Assembly: GCA_005116835.1 (NCBI GenBank)
Contig: SWDM01000023.1
Span: 334,998 to 398,997, forward strand
From: Nitrospira sp.
Lineage (GTDB): Bacteria > Nitrospirota > Nitrospiria > Nitrospirales > Nitrospiraceae
Direction of reading: 5' to 3'
Length of the DNA: 64,000 nt
Shown: piece after piece, positions 52,620-61,613 of the stretch
Layout: each line of letters opens with the position of its first letter
Position numbering within the stretch: position 1 is the stretch's first letter
The notes under the pieces: model-generated
Seen by the model: the letters and a program-made list of their open reading frames with translations, nothing else
What the model was told of the DNA's origin: nothing
The model's database searches: none
Program-made: the position numbers and the translations under genes

Positions 52620-53782
52620 CAGGTCTTCTCGGTGATATGCGACGATTCGGTTTGTAATCCTGGCAGGGTCACGGTGACGGTCGTGCCGTGGCCTGTTTCA
52701 CTCGCGAGCGACAGGCTGCCTCCATGGGCCAGAACCGTTTCGCGGCTCAAGAATAGCCCTAATCCGGTGCCAGTGCCAACCGCTTTGGTGGTAAAAAATG
52801 GTTCAAAGGCTTTTTGGATGTCGGCTTCCGGCATGCCACATCCTGTATCCTGCACCGCTATTGTGATGGCCAGGGGAGACATGGCATTAGCCATCAGCCG
52901 ACCACGGTCGAGTTCGTCCGGCGACGCAGCACGGGTTCCGGCTGAAATGTTCACCGCTCCTTGCGGTGGAGTGGCGGCTAACGCATTAGCCAATATGTTC
53001 ACCATCACTTGATGCATCTTCTCCGCATCGGCCCATACGAGGGGGAGATCCTGGGGAATCTCGACCGTCATGGTAATCTCTTTTGCATGGAAGGCCGGCT
53101 CCATCAGTACGGCTGCCGGGCTGATGATCTGATCCACGGGTAACCATTTCGGTTCGGGCCGGCGCTGCCTGGTCGAGGATAGCAAGTCCTGAATAATTCG
53201 AACGACTCGTGTGAGTTGCTCATCGATCACTGCGACCCGGTTTTTCATCTCAGGTGTGACGCCCGGCTCTTCAGCCAGCGCTTGCACATGCCAGGCAATT
53301 GAGTGCAGCGGCGTCCCGATCTCGTGTGCCACGGACGCAACCAGTTGTCCCACCGCGGCTAACCGTTCCGAGCGGTTCAACTGGTCTTTCGCATTTACCA
53401 GCAGCGCGTTGGCTTTGAGGAGGTTGTCCGTTTCCTTAGCGAGAGCGGCCCGCGCCGCTTCCTCTCTTGCCTTGCGCTCTTCCCACGTCATGCCGATATA
53501 GGCTACGACCAGGAGTACACCTGCGACCACACTGCGATTGATCACTGCCGCCTGAAACCGTCCCGGTTTGGTCGGCTGCATCAACCCCAAATAGGTTGCC
53601 ACGATACAGGCCAGCACGGTCAGGAACATCAGGCTGCGACTGCGCAACGTAGCAACCAACAGAATCGGCAACACAAAACCGTATGCGCCGACGACGTTCG
53701 CTGGGGCGGCCATTTCGAGGGCGACGATCGTCAGGAATACCGTTCCTGCAATTGTCAGTACGATGCGGTCTTGCTTCAACAT
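52619..53782 (-). CDS. Membrane sensor histidine kinase
   Basis: 387 residues. About four N-terminal transmembrane helices (residues 8-100), no large periplasmic domain; then a short coiled coil and a HisKA with HEIGTPLHSI (His153), followed by the HATPase N box NILANALAATPP and G boxes DTGCGMP and GTGTGLGLFL. It senses within or near the membrane. Cognate to the downstream NtrC-type regulator. No recognisable input ligand. Confidence 0.93.
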   Translation of the reverse strand: MLKQDRIVLTIAGTVFLTIVALEMAAPANVVGAYGFVLPILLVATLRSRSLMFLTVLACIVATYLGLMQPTKPGRFQAAVINRSVVAGVLLVVAYIGMTWEERKAREEAARAALAKETDNLLKANALLVNAKDQLNRSERLAAVGQLVASVAHEIGTPLHSIAWHVQALAEEPGVTPEMKNRVAVIDEQLTRVVRIIQDLLSSTRQRRPEPKWLPVDQIISPAAVLMEPAFHAKEITMTVEIPQDLPLVWADAEKMHQVMVNILANALAATPPQGAVNISAGTRAASPDELDRGRLMANAMSPLAITIAVQDTGCGMPEADIQKAFEPFFTTKAVGTGTGLGLFLSRETVLAHGGSLSLASETGHGTTVTVTLPGLQTESSHITEKT

Positions 53783-53946
53783 GCGAACAAGGCATCTGTA
53801 GGCTGCCGATGAACCATTGTGAGATCTCTAGAGGCTTCGAACAAACCATTCTGCCACAGCAGAGCTTCGGAAATCTGCACGTCCGGGAGAGGAAAACATC
53901 CGAGAACGGAGCCGGCGTTTATTTTCAGTATCCGACAGGCAAGGTC

Positions 53947-56196
53947 TTACCCTAGTGGGCGAGTCGAGCACAAACAGGCACCGAGTTGCCGCAGGCGCGC
54001 ATCGCTGATAATTTCATCCACACGAATTGCATACTTACGAGTCCAGTTCGGATGGCTGTCGACTGTTCCAGGAAGGTTGGTTTGCGATAGTTCGCCTAAG
54101 CCGTCTTCAAGATTCGCTAGCATGATACAGGCCGGAGTACGGGCCAGGTAGATGTGAATGGCTTGGGAGAGTTCATTGGTCATGGCAGGCACGGTGGCTA
54201 GGTCTTGGGTCACACCGTTAGTTAGCAGGCCTTCATGTCGTAGCGCGCTGAGGATCGCTGCTTTGTCGCGCTGACGATCATCCCAGGCTTGACGATGTGT
54301 CGCGCTATCCGGGAATGCGCCCAATCTCGACCGTACGTGCAAGTCCTCACCAGACCAAAATCCAGCGAGCGTCGGTAAGTCGTGCGTCGTAACGACGGCC
54401 AACGATTGTGTCGGATAGTTGCCGGGCGACTTCATCGCGCCGTCAGCGTTACGCTCAAAATAGAACACGCGATAGGACAACACTCTTGCCTTCGCCAGCT
54501 GTTCCCTGACCCAATCGGGAACCGTGCCGAGGTCTTCTCCAATGACAAGGGTTTTGGACCGGACGCTTTCCAACGCCACAATCGCCAATAAGTCTTCAAA
54601 GGGGTACTGCACATAGGTGCCCTCGGATGCAGGTCTCCCTCGTGGAATCCAGAAGAGGCGGCAGAACGCCATGACATGGTCTAGCCGGATGGCACCACCG
54701 GACCGGAAATTGTTACGCAACAGCCGAATCAGCAGTTCATAGCCGCTGGCGCGTAACGCGTGAGGGTTGATCGGGGGCAATCCCCAATTCTGTCCATCCG
54801 GCGCGAAGGCGTCAGGCGGGGCGCCGCAGTCGGCGCCAAGCGCCAGCACCGATTGATAGGTCCAAGCCTCGGCTCCATTCCGGTCGGCGCCAAGAGCCAA
54901 GTCATGATAGAGGCCGATCGGCATCCCCAGTCGCTCGGCTGCCAGTCGGATCTCGGTGAGTTGCTCACTCGCCACCCACTGAATGTACTGAAAGAAACGA
55001 ACGCGATTCCGGTGTGAAGTGGCATATTCTTGAACCGGGGGACCAGGTGTCAGAAATTGTTTGGGCCAATCGTGCCAGGTAACCGGCTCAGATTGAGCCA
55101 GCGTGCGCTCTTCTTCCAAGGCCTGGAAGGTAGCGTATACCTCGAGCGGTGCGCCCTCGGACTGGATAAATTTTTCTAAGCGCTGAGCGCGTTCGGTCTT
55201 CGGATGGAGATTCGGCTCCACTCCGCTGTAGGCCTCTGTGAGAAAGTAGTCGTAGGCCAGGTTGAGCATGGTCCGTTTGGCAGCAGCAATGGCTTCGTAG
55301 TCCACCTGCCGACTTTCTCGTAATGCTTGGAGCCTGGCTTGGAACTCGGGCGCGTGAAACTGCCGCTGCGCTTCCTTCGACCTAAAGAATTCCGGCAGCC
55401 GCTCAGGATCGATATAGAGCTCATTAAGATACAATCGGCTATAGGGCGCGTAAGGACTTATGTGATATGGCGTGGTATTCCGTAATGCATGTAGTGGATT
55501 AAGCCCAATGAGTCCGGCGCCGAGATTCTTTCCAGCCCATTCCACAATCCGTCCGAGGTCAGTGAAGTCGCCGCACCCCCAATTGCGATTGGAGGATAAC
55601 GAATAGAGCTGCAAGGCCAGCCCCCACAGTTTTTGGTTAGCCTCGATGGACGCCGGGACATAACATTGGCGCGGCGCCACGATGATCCTCATTGTTCCGT
55701 CGCCATCCCCAACTAAACCGTTGGTTCGTACGGTCAAATTATAGTACCCAAGTGAAAGGCTCTGCGGAGCCGGAATCTCGATACGCACAAGTCGTCGACC
55801 GTTGACAATGCGGACTTCCGCAGCGGAAAGCCCAGGTCCTGCTTGCCCTGTTTGTATTACTGCACTCGACTCATCTAGGACTTGCCACTCCACCGTGACG
55901 GATTGCTCTTGCCCTTCCTCGATCGCTAGGTAACAGGACAGAGGTGGACCCTCTTCACCGACACGCAGGATTCGCACTGGGTCGCAAGGACGTAGCCACG
56001 GGGCCTCATCCCATTCTTGCAGGGCTTGTGTCAGCGATGCGGGTGAATCGACAGAAAAGCCCATGGCTGAGAGAAGGGCACGGCGGGTGACATCGGAGGT
56101 GAAGTGATGATTGCCTGCGATATCGTAGTAGTCGGCAACGATCCCGGCACGCTCAGCGAGCCTGACGAGAAGCGTCTGCTCGGTCTCATCTTGCAT
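53947..56196 (-). CDS. malQ: 4-alpha-glucanotransferase
   Basis: 749 residues from ATG 56196; a TTG at 56232 is less likely. GH77 hallmarks: AIRLDHVMAFCRLFWIPRG with the nucleophile Asp, VIGEDLGTVPDWVR with the acid/base Glu, VTTHDLPTLAGFW with the transition-state Asp, and GCGDFTDLGRIVEW near 215. Disproportionates maltodextrins; in Nitrospira probably serves glycogen turnover. The N-terminal ~170 residues are the starch-binding-like extension seen in larger MalQ proteins. Confidence 0.92.
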   Translation of the reverse strand: MQDETEQTLLVRLAERAGIVADYYDIAGNHHFTSDVTRRALLSAMGFSVDSPASLTQALQEWDEAPWLRPCDPVRILRVGEEGPPLSCYLAIEEGQEQSVTVEWQVLDESSAVIQTGQAGPGLSAAEVRIVNGRRLVRIEIPAPQSLSLGYYNLTVRTNGLVGDGDGTMRIIVAPRQCYVPASIEANQKLWGLALQLYSLSSNRNWGCGDFTDLGRIVEWAGKNLGAGLIGLNPLHALRNTTPYHISPYAPYSRLYLNELYIDPERLPEFFRSKEAQRQFHAPEFQARLQALRESRQVDYEAIAAAKRTMLNLAYDYFLTEAYSGVEPNLHPKTERAQRLEKFIQSEGAPLEVYATFQALEEERTLAQSEPVTWHDWPKQFLTPGPPVQEYATSHRNRVRFFQYIQWVASEQLTEIRLAAERLGMPIGLYHDLALGADRNGAEAWTYQSVLALGADCGAPPDAFAPDGQNWGLPPINPHALRASGYELLIRLLRNNFRSGGAIRLDHVMAFCRLFWIPRGRPASEGTYVQYPFEDLLAIVALESVRSKTLVIGEDLGTVPDWVREQLAKARVLSYRVFYFERNADGAMKSPGNYPTQSLAVVTTHDLPTLAGFWSGEDLHVRSRLGAFPDSATHRQAWDDRQRDKAAILSALRHEGLLTNGVTQDLATVPAMTNELSQAIHIYLARTPACIMLANLEDGLGELSQTNLPGTVDSHPNWTRKYAIRVDEIISDARLRQLGACLCSTRPLG

Positions 56197-56712
56197 GCAG
56201 GGGAGTCTGCGTGAAGGCTCCCGGTATGTCAAGCTATCCTGTTGTTCCTGAAGAAGAATTCAACGCCGCCGCGCTCCCCATATGCCGGACGATCGTCACC
56301 ATGTTCGGCTCGGTAGGAAAGTGAATGTCTCGCTAGTTGTGATCCTTTCGGTTCCTTGCAGGACAATGGCCTCTTTCCTCCTGCACCGCTGGCGGCATCG
56401 GCACAGAACATCAAATCGATGGATCGCGGTTGGGTCAGCCAGGGCAATAGGCTGAACCGAAAAATTATTGCAGCGGTATAGATCTGGCTTGGGTGAGTCG
56501 TCACTCTCATGCACATGCGCGGCATATTCGCACTGCGCCGATGGATTCTTGTGACGGTGGTCGTTGGCGGTGCGTGACCGGCTGCTCGCTCTGTTGCTTC
56601 ATTGACTCCCTCAATTCATTTTGCTAGCCTCAAGCTCCGCTACATTGCTGCCGATAGGAAGAGGAGAAGAGTCTGCAGCATCCTTGGCACCAAATTCCCG
56701 AAAGGAGTTCCG
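56197..56712. other. Gene-free stretch upstream of transketolase
   Basis: I see no supported coding frame in this interval between the divergently transcribed malQ and tkt. It presumably contains both promoters. A putative 37-residue N-terminal extension of transketolase is rejected because the ATG at 56713 carries a strong AAAGGAG. Confidence 0.6.
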
Positions 56713-58578
56713 ATGGCTAGCGCAACCGTCTCTCAAGAATTGCTCGCTTCATTGCAACATAAGGCCGCCCAGCTCCGTATCGAAAGCGTTCGTGCCACGA
56801 GCGAGGCGGGGAGCGGGCATCCGTCCAGCTGCTGCTCTGCCGCGGACATTGTCGCAGCCCTGTTCTTCTCCGTCATGCGGTACGATCCGAAAAATCCGAA
56901 AGCCTACAATAGCGACCGATTCGTGCTCTCGAAAGGCCATGCTGCGCCTCTGCTCTATGCCGCCTGGGCCGAAGCAGGCCTTTTCCCTAAGAGCGAACTC
57001 CTCAAGCTCCGAACGCTGACCTCAGACCTCGAAGGACACCCGACGCCGCGCTTATCGTTTGTCGATATGGCAACAGGTTCGTTGGGGCAAGGGCTTCCGG
57101 TCGGCATTGGCATCGCCCTCAATGCCAAATTCGTCGACAAATTGGATCACAGGACATACGTCTTAATGGGCGATGGAGAGTCTGTCGAGGGATCTGTGTG
57201 GGAAGCGGTTGAAGTCGCGCGGCACCATGGTTTGGATAATCTCTGTGCCATTGTCGATGTCAATCGACTCGGGCAAAGCGATCCCACCATGTTGCAGCAT
57301 GACATGGAGGGTTATCGTTCCCGATGGGCCGGCTTTGGCTGGCAGGCACTGGTAGTCGATGGGCACGATCTCTCGGCCCTTGTCGCGGCCTTCGATACCG
57401 CTGCCAACACCAAGGGCAAGCCGACGGTGCTTCTTGCCAAAACGTTCAAGGGCAAGGGCATTTCCTTCATGGAGAACCACCCTGCCTGGCATGGAAAGCC
57501 GGCCGCCAAAGGTGAAGAAACGCAGAAAGCGATTGATGAGCTGTCCAAGCAGTTGAAGCCGAGCAGCACAGCCATTGTATTTAAAAAACCAACGACATCG
57601 GTTCAAGGGCCGTCGTCTATCAGTCCTCTCCCACCTTCGCCCTACAAAGTTGGCGAGACGGTTGCAACGCGCGAAGCATTTGGCAACGCATTTGAGGCGC
57701 TGGGTGCGGTGAATCCGTTGGTGGTGGGCCTGGATGCCGATGTGAAAAACTCGACCTATACGGACAAGTTCGGCAAGAAATTTCCCGACCGTTTCTTTGA
57801 AAGTTTCATCGCAGAACAAAACATGCTTGGGGCGGCAGCGGGTTTAGCTGCCTGCGGGAAAATCCCGTTTGTCGCCACGTTCGCAGCATTTTACACTCGC
57901 GCCTACGATTTCATCCGCATGGCTGCGATCAGTGGCTCGAACATCAAGCTTGTCGGCACACATGTCGGTGTGAGTATCGGAGAGGATGGTCCCTCGCAGA
58001 TGGGACTGGAAGATATTGCAATGATGGCTGCGCAACCGGGGGTGACCGTGTTGTACCCTTCCGATGCAACCTGCACCTATCGGCTCGTCGAAGCGGCTGC
58101 GACGCACAGGGGGATGGTGTACATTCGAGCCGGACGTCCAAAGTCCCTCGTTCTGTACGGGCCCGATGAAACATTCCAGATCGGTGGATCGAAGGTGCTT
58201 CGTCAAAGCGCGTCCGATGTCCTCACGATCGTTGCAGCCGGGGTTACGCTGTTCGAAGCTTTGAAGGCCTACGATACTTTGAAAGCGGCCGGCATTTCCG
58301 TGCGGGTCATAGATCTCTACAGTATCGTCCCCATCGACCGCGTCACGTTATTGGATAGCGCGAGGGCGACGCAGGGGCGTATGCTCACCGTTGAAGACCA
58401 TTATGCGCATGGCGGCCTCGGAGATGCGGTGCTTAGCGCAGTCGGACCCGAAGGTGTTAAAGTGCACAAGCTTGCGGTTCGCACGATCCCACACAGCGGG
58501 AAGCCTGACGAACTCATCGATCATTTCGGTATCGGGGCGCGATCGATTGTCGAGGCGACTAAACAAATCACAAAGTAA
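56713..58578 (+). CDS. tkt: Transketolase
   Basis: 621 residues from ATG 56713, with AAAGGAG at 56701-56707. Thiamine-diphosphate enzyme of the pentose phosphate/Calvin carbon shuffle. ThDP-binding GDGESVEGSVWEA near 152 with NLCAIVDVNRLGQS, the pyrimidine-domain Glu in FIAEQNMLGAAAG, and DHYAHGGLGDAV near the C-terminus. The single-chain length is shorter than E. coli TktA (663) but fits the animal/actinobacterial-type transketolase of this layout. Divergent from malQ. Confidence 0.94.
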   Translation: MASATVSQELLASLQHKAAQLRIESVRATSEAGSGHPSSCCSAADIVAALFFSVMRYDPKNPKAYNSDRFVLSKGHAAPLLYAAWAEAGLFPKSELLKLRTLTSDLEGHPTPRLSFVDMATGSLGQGLPVGIGIALNAKFVDKLDHRTYVLMGDGESVEGSVWEAVEVARHHGLDNLCAIVDVNRLGQSDPTMLQHDMEGYRSRWAGFGWQALVVDGHDLSALVAAFDTAANTKGKPTVLLAKTFKGKGISFMENHPAWHGKPAAKGEETQKAIDELSKQLKPSSTAIVFKKPTTSVQGPSSISPLPPSPYKVGETVATREAFGNAFEALGAVNPLVVGLDADVKNSTYTDKFGKKFPDRFFESFIAEQNMLGAAAGLAACGKIPFVATFAAFYTRAYDFIRMAAISGSNIKLVGTHVGVSIGEDGPSQMGLEDIAMMAAQPGVTVLYPSDATCTYRLVEAAATHRGMVYIRAGRPKSLVLYGPDETFQIGGSKVLRQSASDVLTIVAAGVTLFEALKAYDTLKAAGISVRVIDLYSIVPIDRVTLLDSARATQGRMLTVEDHYAHGGLGDAVLSAVGPEGVKVHKLAVRTIPHSGKPDELIDHFGIGARSIVEATKQITK

Positions 58579-58589
58579 GCCCTCTTGTA

Positions 58590-58614
58590 CCGTCCTCCCT
58601 CAATGGGGGGACGG
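58590..58614 (+). terminator. Possible terminator hairpin after transketolase
   Basis: Stem CCGTCCTCCC (58590-58599) with GGGGGGACGG (58605-58614), loop TCAAT, 12 bp after the tkt stop. No following T-run, so efficiency is uncertain. Confidence 0.5.
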
Positions 58615-58769
58615 CATTCATTCCCTGAACATTCTGTCAGGATCGGTTCGCCAACGTCTGCTTCAGGAACTGACCGAAGCCCGCTACGGCAGTGGCTGTT
58701 CGTGGAGAAACATCAGTCCGGCGATGATCCCGCATAGCGTGCGAAACTGGTCGGATTTCAATCGCCCAC

Positions 58770-59201
58770 TTATGGTGCGTCTTTTCGAGTCTGGGGGGTA
58801 GGGGCTGCCGTGATGCAGGACTGCATAATTTCAGCGCGGCATTGCCATGATGTGGCCGCCGTATTGAGATGGTGAACCAGTTCTTCCGGCATGATTATGC
58901 CAACGGTGATATCCACCAAGACGTGATCGGCTATGCGATGAAAATGCGCGGCGTTCACACCCTGCAGGGTGTGCAACGCCCTGCTAAGCTCGTTCTCATG
59001 GCTGTCGCAGCCAGGTCCTATCAGCGCGACGGGAACTCTCTCCATGGCAGCCTGGATGGCTTCGGCCGGCTGAAATACGGCAAGACCTACAGTGAGCGCC
59101 ATCGCAAGCATCAGACGGTTGTGCCTGAACGTGGCTTTGCCGTCTATATGAGGCTGTGGGCAGGTTGCTGGTAATTCCTTCGCGAAGGGCGTCTGCGTCA
59201 T
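58770..59201 (-). CDS. Small periplasmic HMA-like (ferredoxin-fold) protein
   Basis: 143 residues from ATG 59201. Signal or anchor helix RLMLAMALTVGLAVFQPAEA near 30-50. Residues ~60-115 have the beta-alpha-beta pattern of heavy-metal-associated domains (VPVALIGPGCDSHENELSRAL, LQGVNAAHFHRIADHVLVDI, MPEELVHHLNTAA). The usual CxxC is GCDSHE, so only one Cys remains, with His residues around it. It could bind copper in the periplasm, relevant to AmoCAB and NirK, which need copper. Function inferred from fold and neighbours; the longer frame to 59342 is not supported. Confidence 0.5.
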   Translation of the reverse strand: MTQTPFAKELPATCPQPHIDGKATFRHNRLMLAMALTVGLAVFQPAEAIQAAMERVPVALIGPGCDSHENELSRALHTLQGVNAAHFHRIADHVLVDITVGIIMPEELVHHLNTAATSWQCRAEIMQSCITAAPTPQTRKDAP

Positions 59202-59359
59202 CGGAATACCTGTCTGCAGAGAGGTGATCTGAAGCTCTTGGGTAGGTTCATCGATTTGTCGGACCATGCGAAACTTCGGGTCGGCTGAGTTGCAGTGCTC
59301 CTCTCTTGAACGCGTTGATAGGCAGGCGGCGAGGAATCTCACCGCCTGCCCATTGCCCT

Positions 59360-59806
59360 TTACGGCACTTCGACGATGTCGCTCTTCATAGGACCCAGCA
59401 CGGAGAGGAGTTCGTTCTTTTCCCTGGCTGGCACGTTGAACGTATCCAATGCCTTGACGAGGTCTTCAACCAGGGCATTGAAGGCAGCCGTCGTGATTTT
59501 CATGCCGGCATGCGTTGTTTTCATGTCTTTCCCCTCATAGGTGCAGGGGCCGCCGCTGGCTTGGCAGACCTGGTCGACCAGTTGTTTTTTCAGTTTCGGC
59601 AGATCGGCGTTGGCAAAATACCCGTTGATGCGCTTGTCTTGGCCCACGATGCTGACGAACTTGCCGACGACGGCCGTGATAGGGCCTGTTCCGCCGAGCC
59701 GTTCATAGAGTGAGGGCAACGGAGCATCGGCTGCCCATACAGGCGCTGAGATCAACAGCACGGCGACGGTCAGCATAGTCTTAATGGCGCAAGAAATTTG
59801 TTTCAT
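59360..59806 (-). CDS. Exported group I truncated haemoglobin
   Basis: 148 residues from ATG 59806 (AAAGGAG nine bases before). Signal peptide ending PVWA-ADA at ~26. The globin part has LYERLGGTGPITAVVGKFV, INGYFANADLPKLKKQLVDQV and proximal His99 in MKTTHAGMKI. The B10 position that is usually Tyr in FY is Val51 (KFVSI), a departure from NO-dioxygenating TrHbN. Two Cys (81, 88) flank ASGGP. Periplasmic location next to NirK suggests NO or oxygen binding. Confidence 0.9.
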   Translation of the reverse strand: MKQISCAIKTMLTVAVLLISAPVWAADAPLPSLYERLGGTGPITAVVGKFVSIVGQDKRINGYFANADLPKLKKQLVDQVCQASGGPCTYEGKDMKTTHAGMKITTAAFNALVEDLVKALDTFNVPAREKNELLSVLGPMKSDIVEVP

Positions 59807-59879
59807 GAAAAGCGCTCCTTTGTTGAGAGGTAAATGAGGGTTTTCTTCGAGTGTACACTTCTATCATAGTTCTGGTCGT

Positions 59880-60827
59880 TTAGGGGTTCCAGGGCGTCAG
59901 TGGCATCAGCGGAGCATTCTTGGCTACCGGTGTAATCGTCAGTGCGGCAATGGCTCCACGAAGGGCTGAAGTAAGCGAATGCGTCACAATCGGGTAGACC
60001 CCGGGTGATTCGGAGACCAAGTCGAATGTGGCGGCGCTTCCAGGTCCTACAACATAGGTTTGCACCCCTGTGAGTTTATTGGCAGGGTTCCCGCTCTCGT
60101 AGACGTTGTCCCAAATCTCGCCGATCGGGTGGAGCGAGGAAAACTCGTTGGGGCCTGCGTTCACAAAATAGATCCGGACCCGTTCATTCGGTTTCGCCTC
60201 CAGCGCTTCCGCGCCGATGAAGAAGGGATGATACTTCCAGATTCCTCCGTTGAAGATCGTATAGTCGAACTTCCGGGCGAACATGGCCTCGACATCGTCG
60301 GGGTTACTCCAGAGCTCTGATTGGACCAACAGAAACTCCCGGTCTGCTTTCGGCCAGACCTTCGGATTCTTGGGATCGACGATAATCGCGCCGAACATGC
60401 CGCGCGCGATGTGCTGGATCATGGGCGCTGCTCCGCAATGATAGAAAAACACGCCGGGCTTCTTCGCCACAAAGGTGTAGGAAATGGTTTCTCCCGGGTT
60501 GATGGCTCGGTAGTTCTTCAGGAAATCGATTTCCGCCGCATGGAAGTCCATGGAGTGTTGATAAACATTGGTCTTGGGATTCTCCAGCGTGAAGTTGACA
60601 GTGTCACCTTCCGTGACCCGCACGGCCGGCCCCGGCATCTGGCCGTTGAACGTCCAGGCCTTATATTTTTTTCCCGTTCCTTCCGTCACGATTTCCACTT
60701 CGAGGGCAGTCATCTTGATGTCATGGGTCTTCGCAGATGCCTGGGAGGGCAATCCCATCAATCCGGCCATCGCAAGGACCATGGCCCCTGCGATGGTCAT
60801 CAGTTGAGGTGATTGTCTTTTCATCAT
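59880..60827 (-). CDS. nirK: Copper-containing nitrite reductase
   Basis: 315 residues; ATG 60827 with AAGGAG. Signal peptide of ~31 residues. Reduces nitrite to NO in the periplasm. Two-cupredoxin layout with all key residues: type-1 copper ligands His91, Cys131, His139, Met144; type-2 ligands His96, His130 and His283; catalytic Asp94 and His233. Ligand spacing (H-xx-D-x-H, HC, H, M) matches the family. Transcribed in the same direction as amo but separated by ~790 bp containing an IS relic. Short two-domain form without extra cytochrome domain. Confidence 0.93.
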   Translation of the reverse strand: MMKRQSPQLMTIAGAMVLAMAGLMGLPSQASAKTHDIKMTALEVEIVTEGTGKKYKAWTFNGQMPGPAVRVTEGDTVNFTLENPKTNVYQHSMDFHAAEIDFLKNYRAINPGETISYTFVAKKPGVFFYHCGAAPMIQHIARGMFGAIIVDPKNPKVWPKADREFLLVQSELWSNPDDVEAMFARKFDYTIFNGGIWKYHPFFIGAEALEAKPNERVRIYFVNAGPNEFSSLHPIGEIWDNVYESGNPANKLTGVQTYVVGPGSAATFDLVSESPGVYPIVTHSLTSALRGAIAALTITPVAKNAPLMPLTPWNP

Positions 60828-61004
60828 GTTTGAACTCCTTCCTGAAATGGTTGGGCGAACTTCTCTAAGGAAATGTGCAATTGGTCTGCTCTATGTGAGG
60901 GTCTCACTGGCACGTTATCCCTGTGAGAGGGAAAGAATAACCTGCTAATTTTGCTGGTGTATATCGTAGTTTCTGGTTAAGAGTCAAGCTCTTGGTTAAT
61001 CTCA

Positions 61005-61205
61005 AATGAACCGGCGACCGGTTCTCCTTAATCGGGATCTGTATGTTAGGGTCGGACCGACAGGAGGACCGTATGCCCGGCATCAAACATACCGTCGAAT
61101 AGATCATTTTCAAGCTGAGTGAAGCCGAAGTGATCTTGAGTAAGGGGCAGCCCGTCGCTCACGTCTGCCGCACCCGGGGGATGGCCGTCCAGTTAAACGG
61201 TGCAC
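61005..61205 (+). pseudogene. Relic of an IS3-family transposase orfA
   Basis: From ATG 61073, with AGGAGG just upstream, the frame reads MPGIKHTVE-stop-IIFKLSEAEVILSKGQPVAHVC, matching the start of IS3-type OrfA (KHTVEQIIxKLREAEVxLSKG). The expected Gln codon is TAG at 61100-61102, and similarity fades after ~61205. The rest of the element is missing. It lies between amoB and nirK, on the opposite strand. The remainder of 60828-61543 holds no gene I can support. Confidence 0.85.
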
Positions 61206-61543
61206 GGTTGAAAGACTCGACAGGAAGAACCGGTCAGACCCTGTGCTACATACACCGGACAAGTTAACTTGCTATCTACAATCCTGACACTCACACTTAT
61301 GAAGTGTGCCCCATCATTTATATTCCCGACATTATACTGGAATATGCCTATGAATCGGGTAAGCGGTAGAGGAGGATCGCAGACAAAGTCAGAGATAGAG
61401 AAAGGTATAGATAGAAGCAATATTGAAGACAGCTAAAATGAGACCCGTGACAACTCCGGCTTGCCTCTCAGATGGATTTCTCTGCTAATTGCGGTATTCA
61501 CACAGGTTTAGCAGAGGACTGATTAGAGTTATCTATTGTCAAT

Positions 61544-61589
61544 AAAAAAGCCGACCCGCCATCCCATCGTGCGACGGGGGCGGGTCGGC
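61544..61589 (-). terminator. Intrinsic terminator of the amo operon
   Basis: On the minus strand: GC-rich stem GCCGACCCGCC paired with GGCGGGTCGGC (61579-61589 and 61550-61560, perfect 11 bp) followed by six T (61544-61549 as A on plus). It lies 25 bp after the amoB stop. Confidence 0.93.
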
Positions 61590-61613
61590 CTTACTCACGT
61601 ATCTACTACGATA

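Noticed and set aside
61193..61420. 75-residue minus-strand frame between nirK and amoB
   Set aside because: No ribosome site, no family pattern, and overlaps the IS relic margin.
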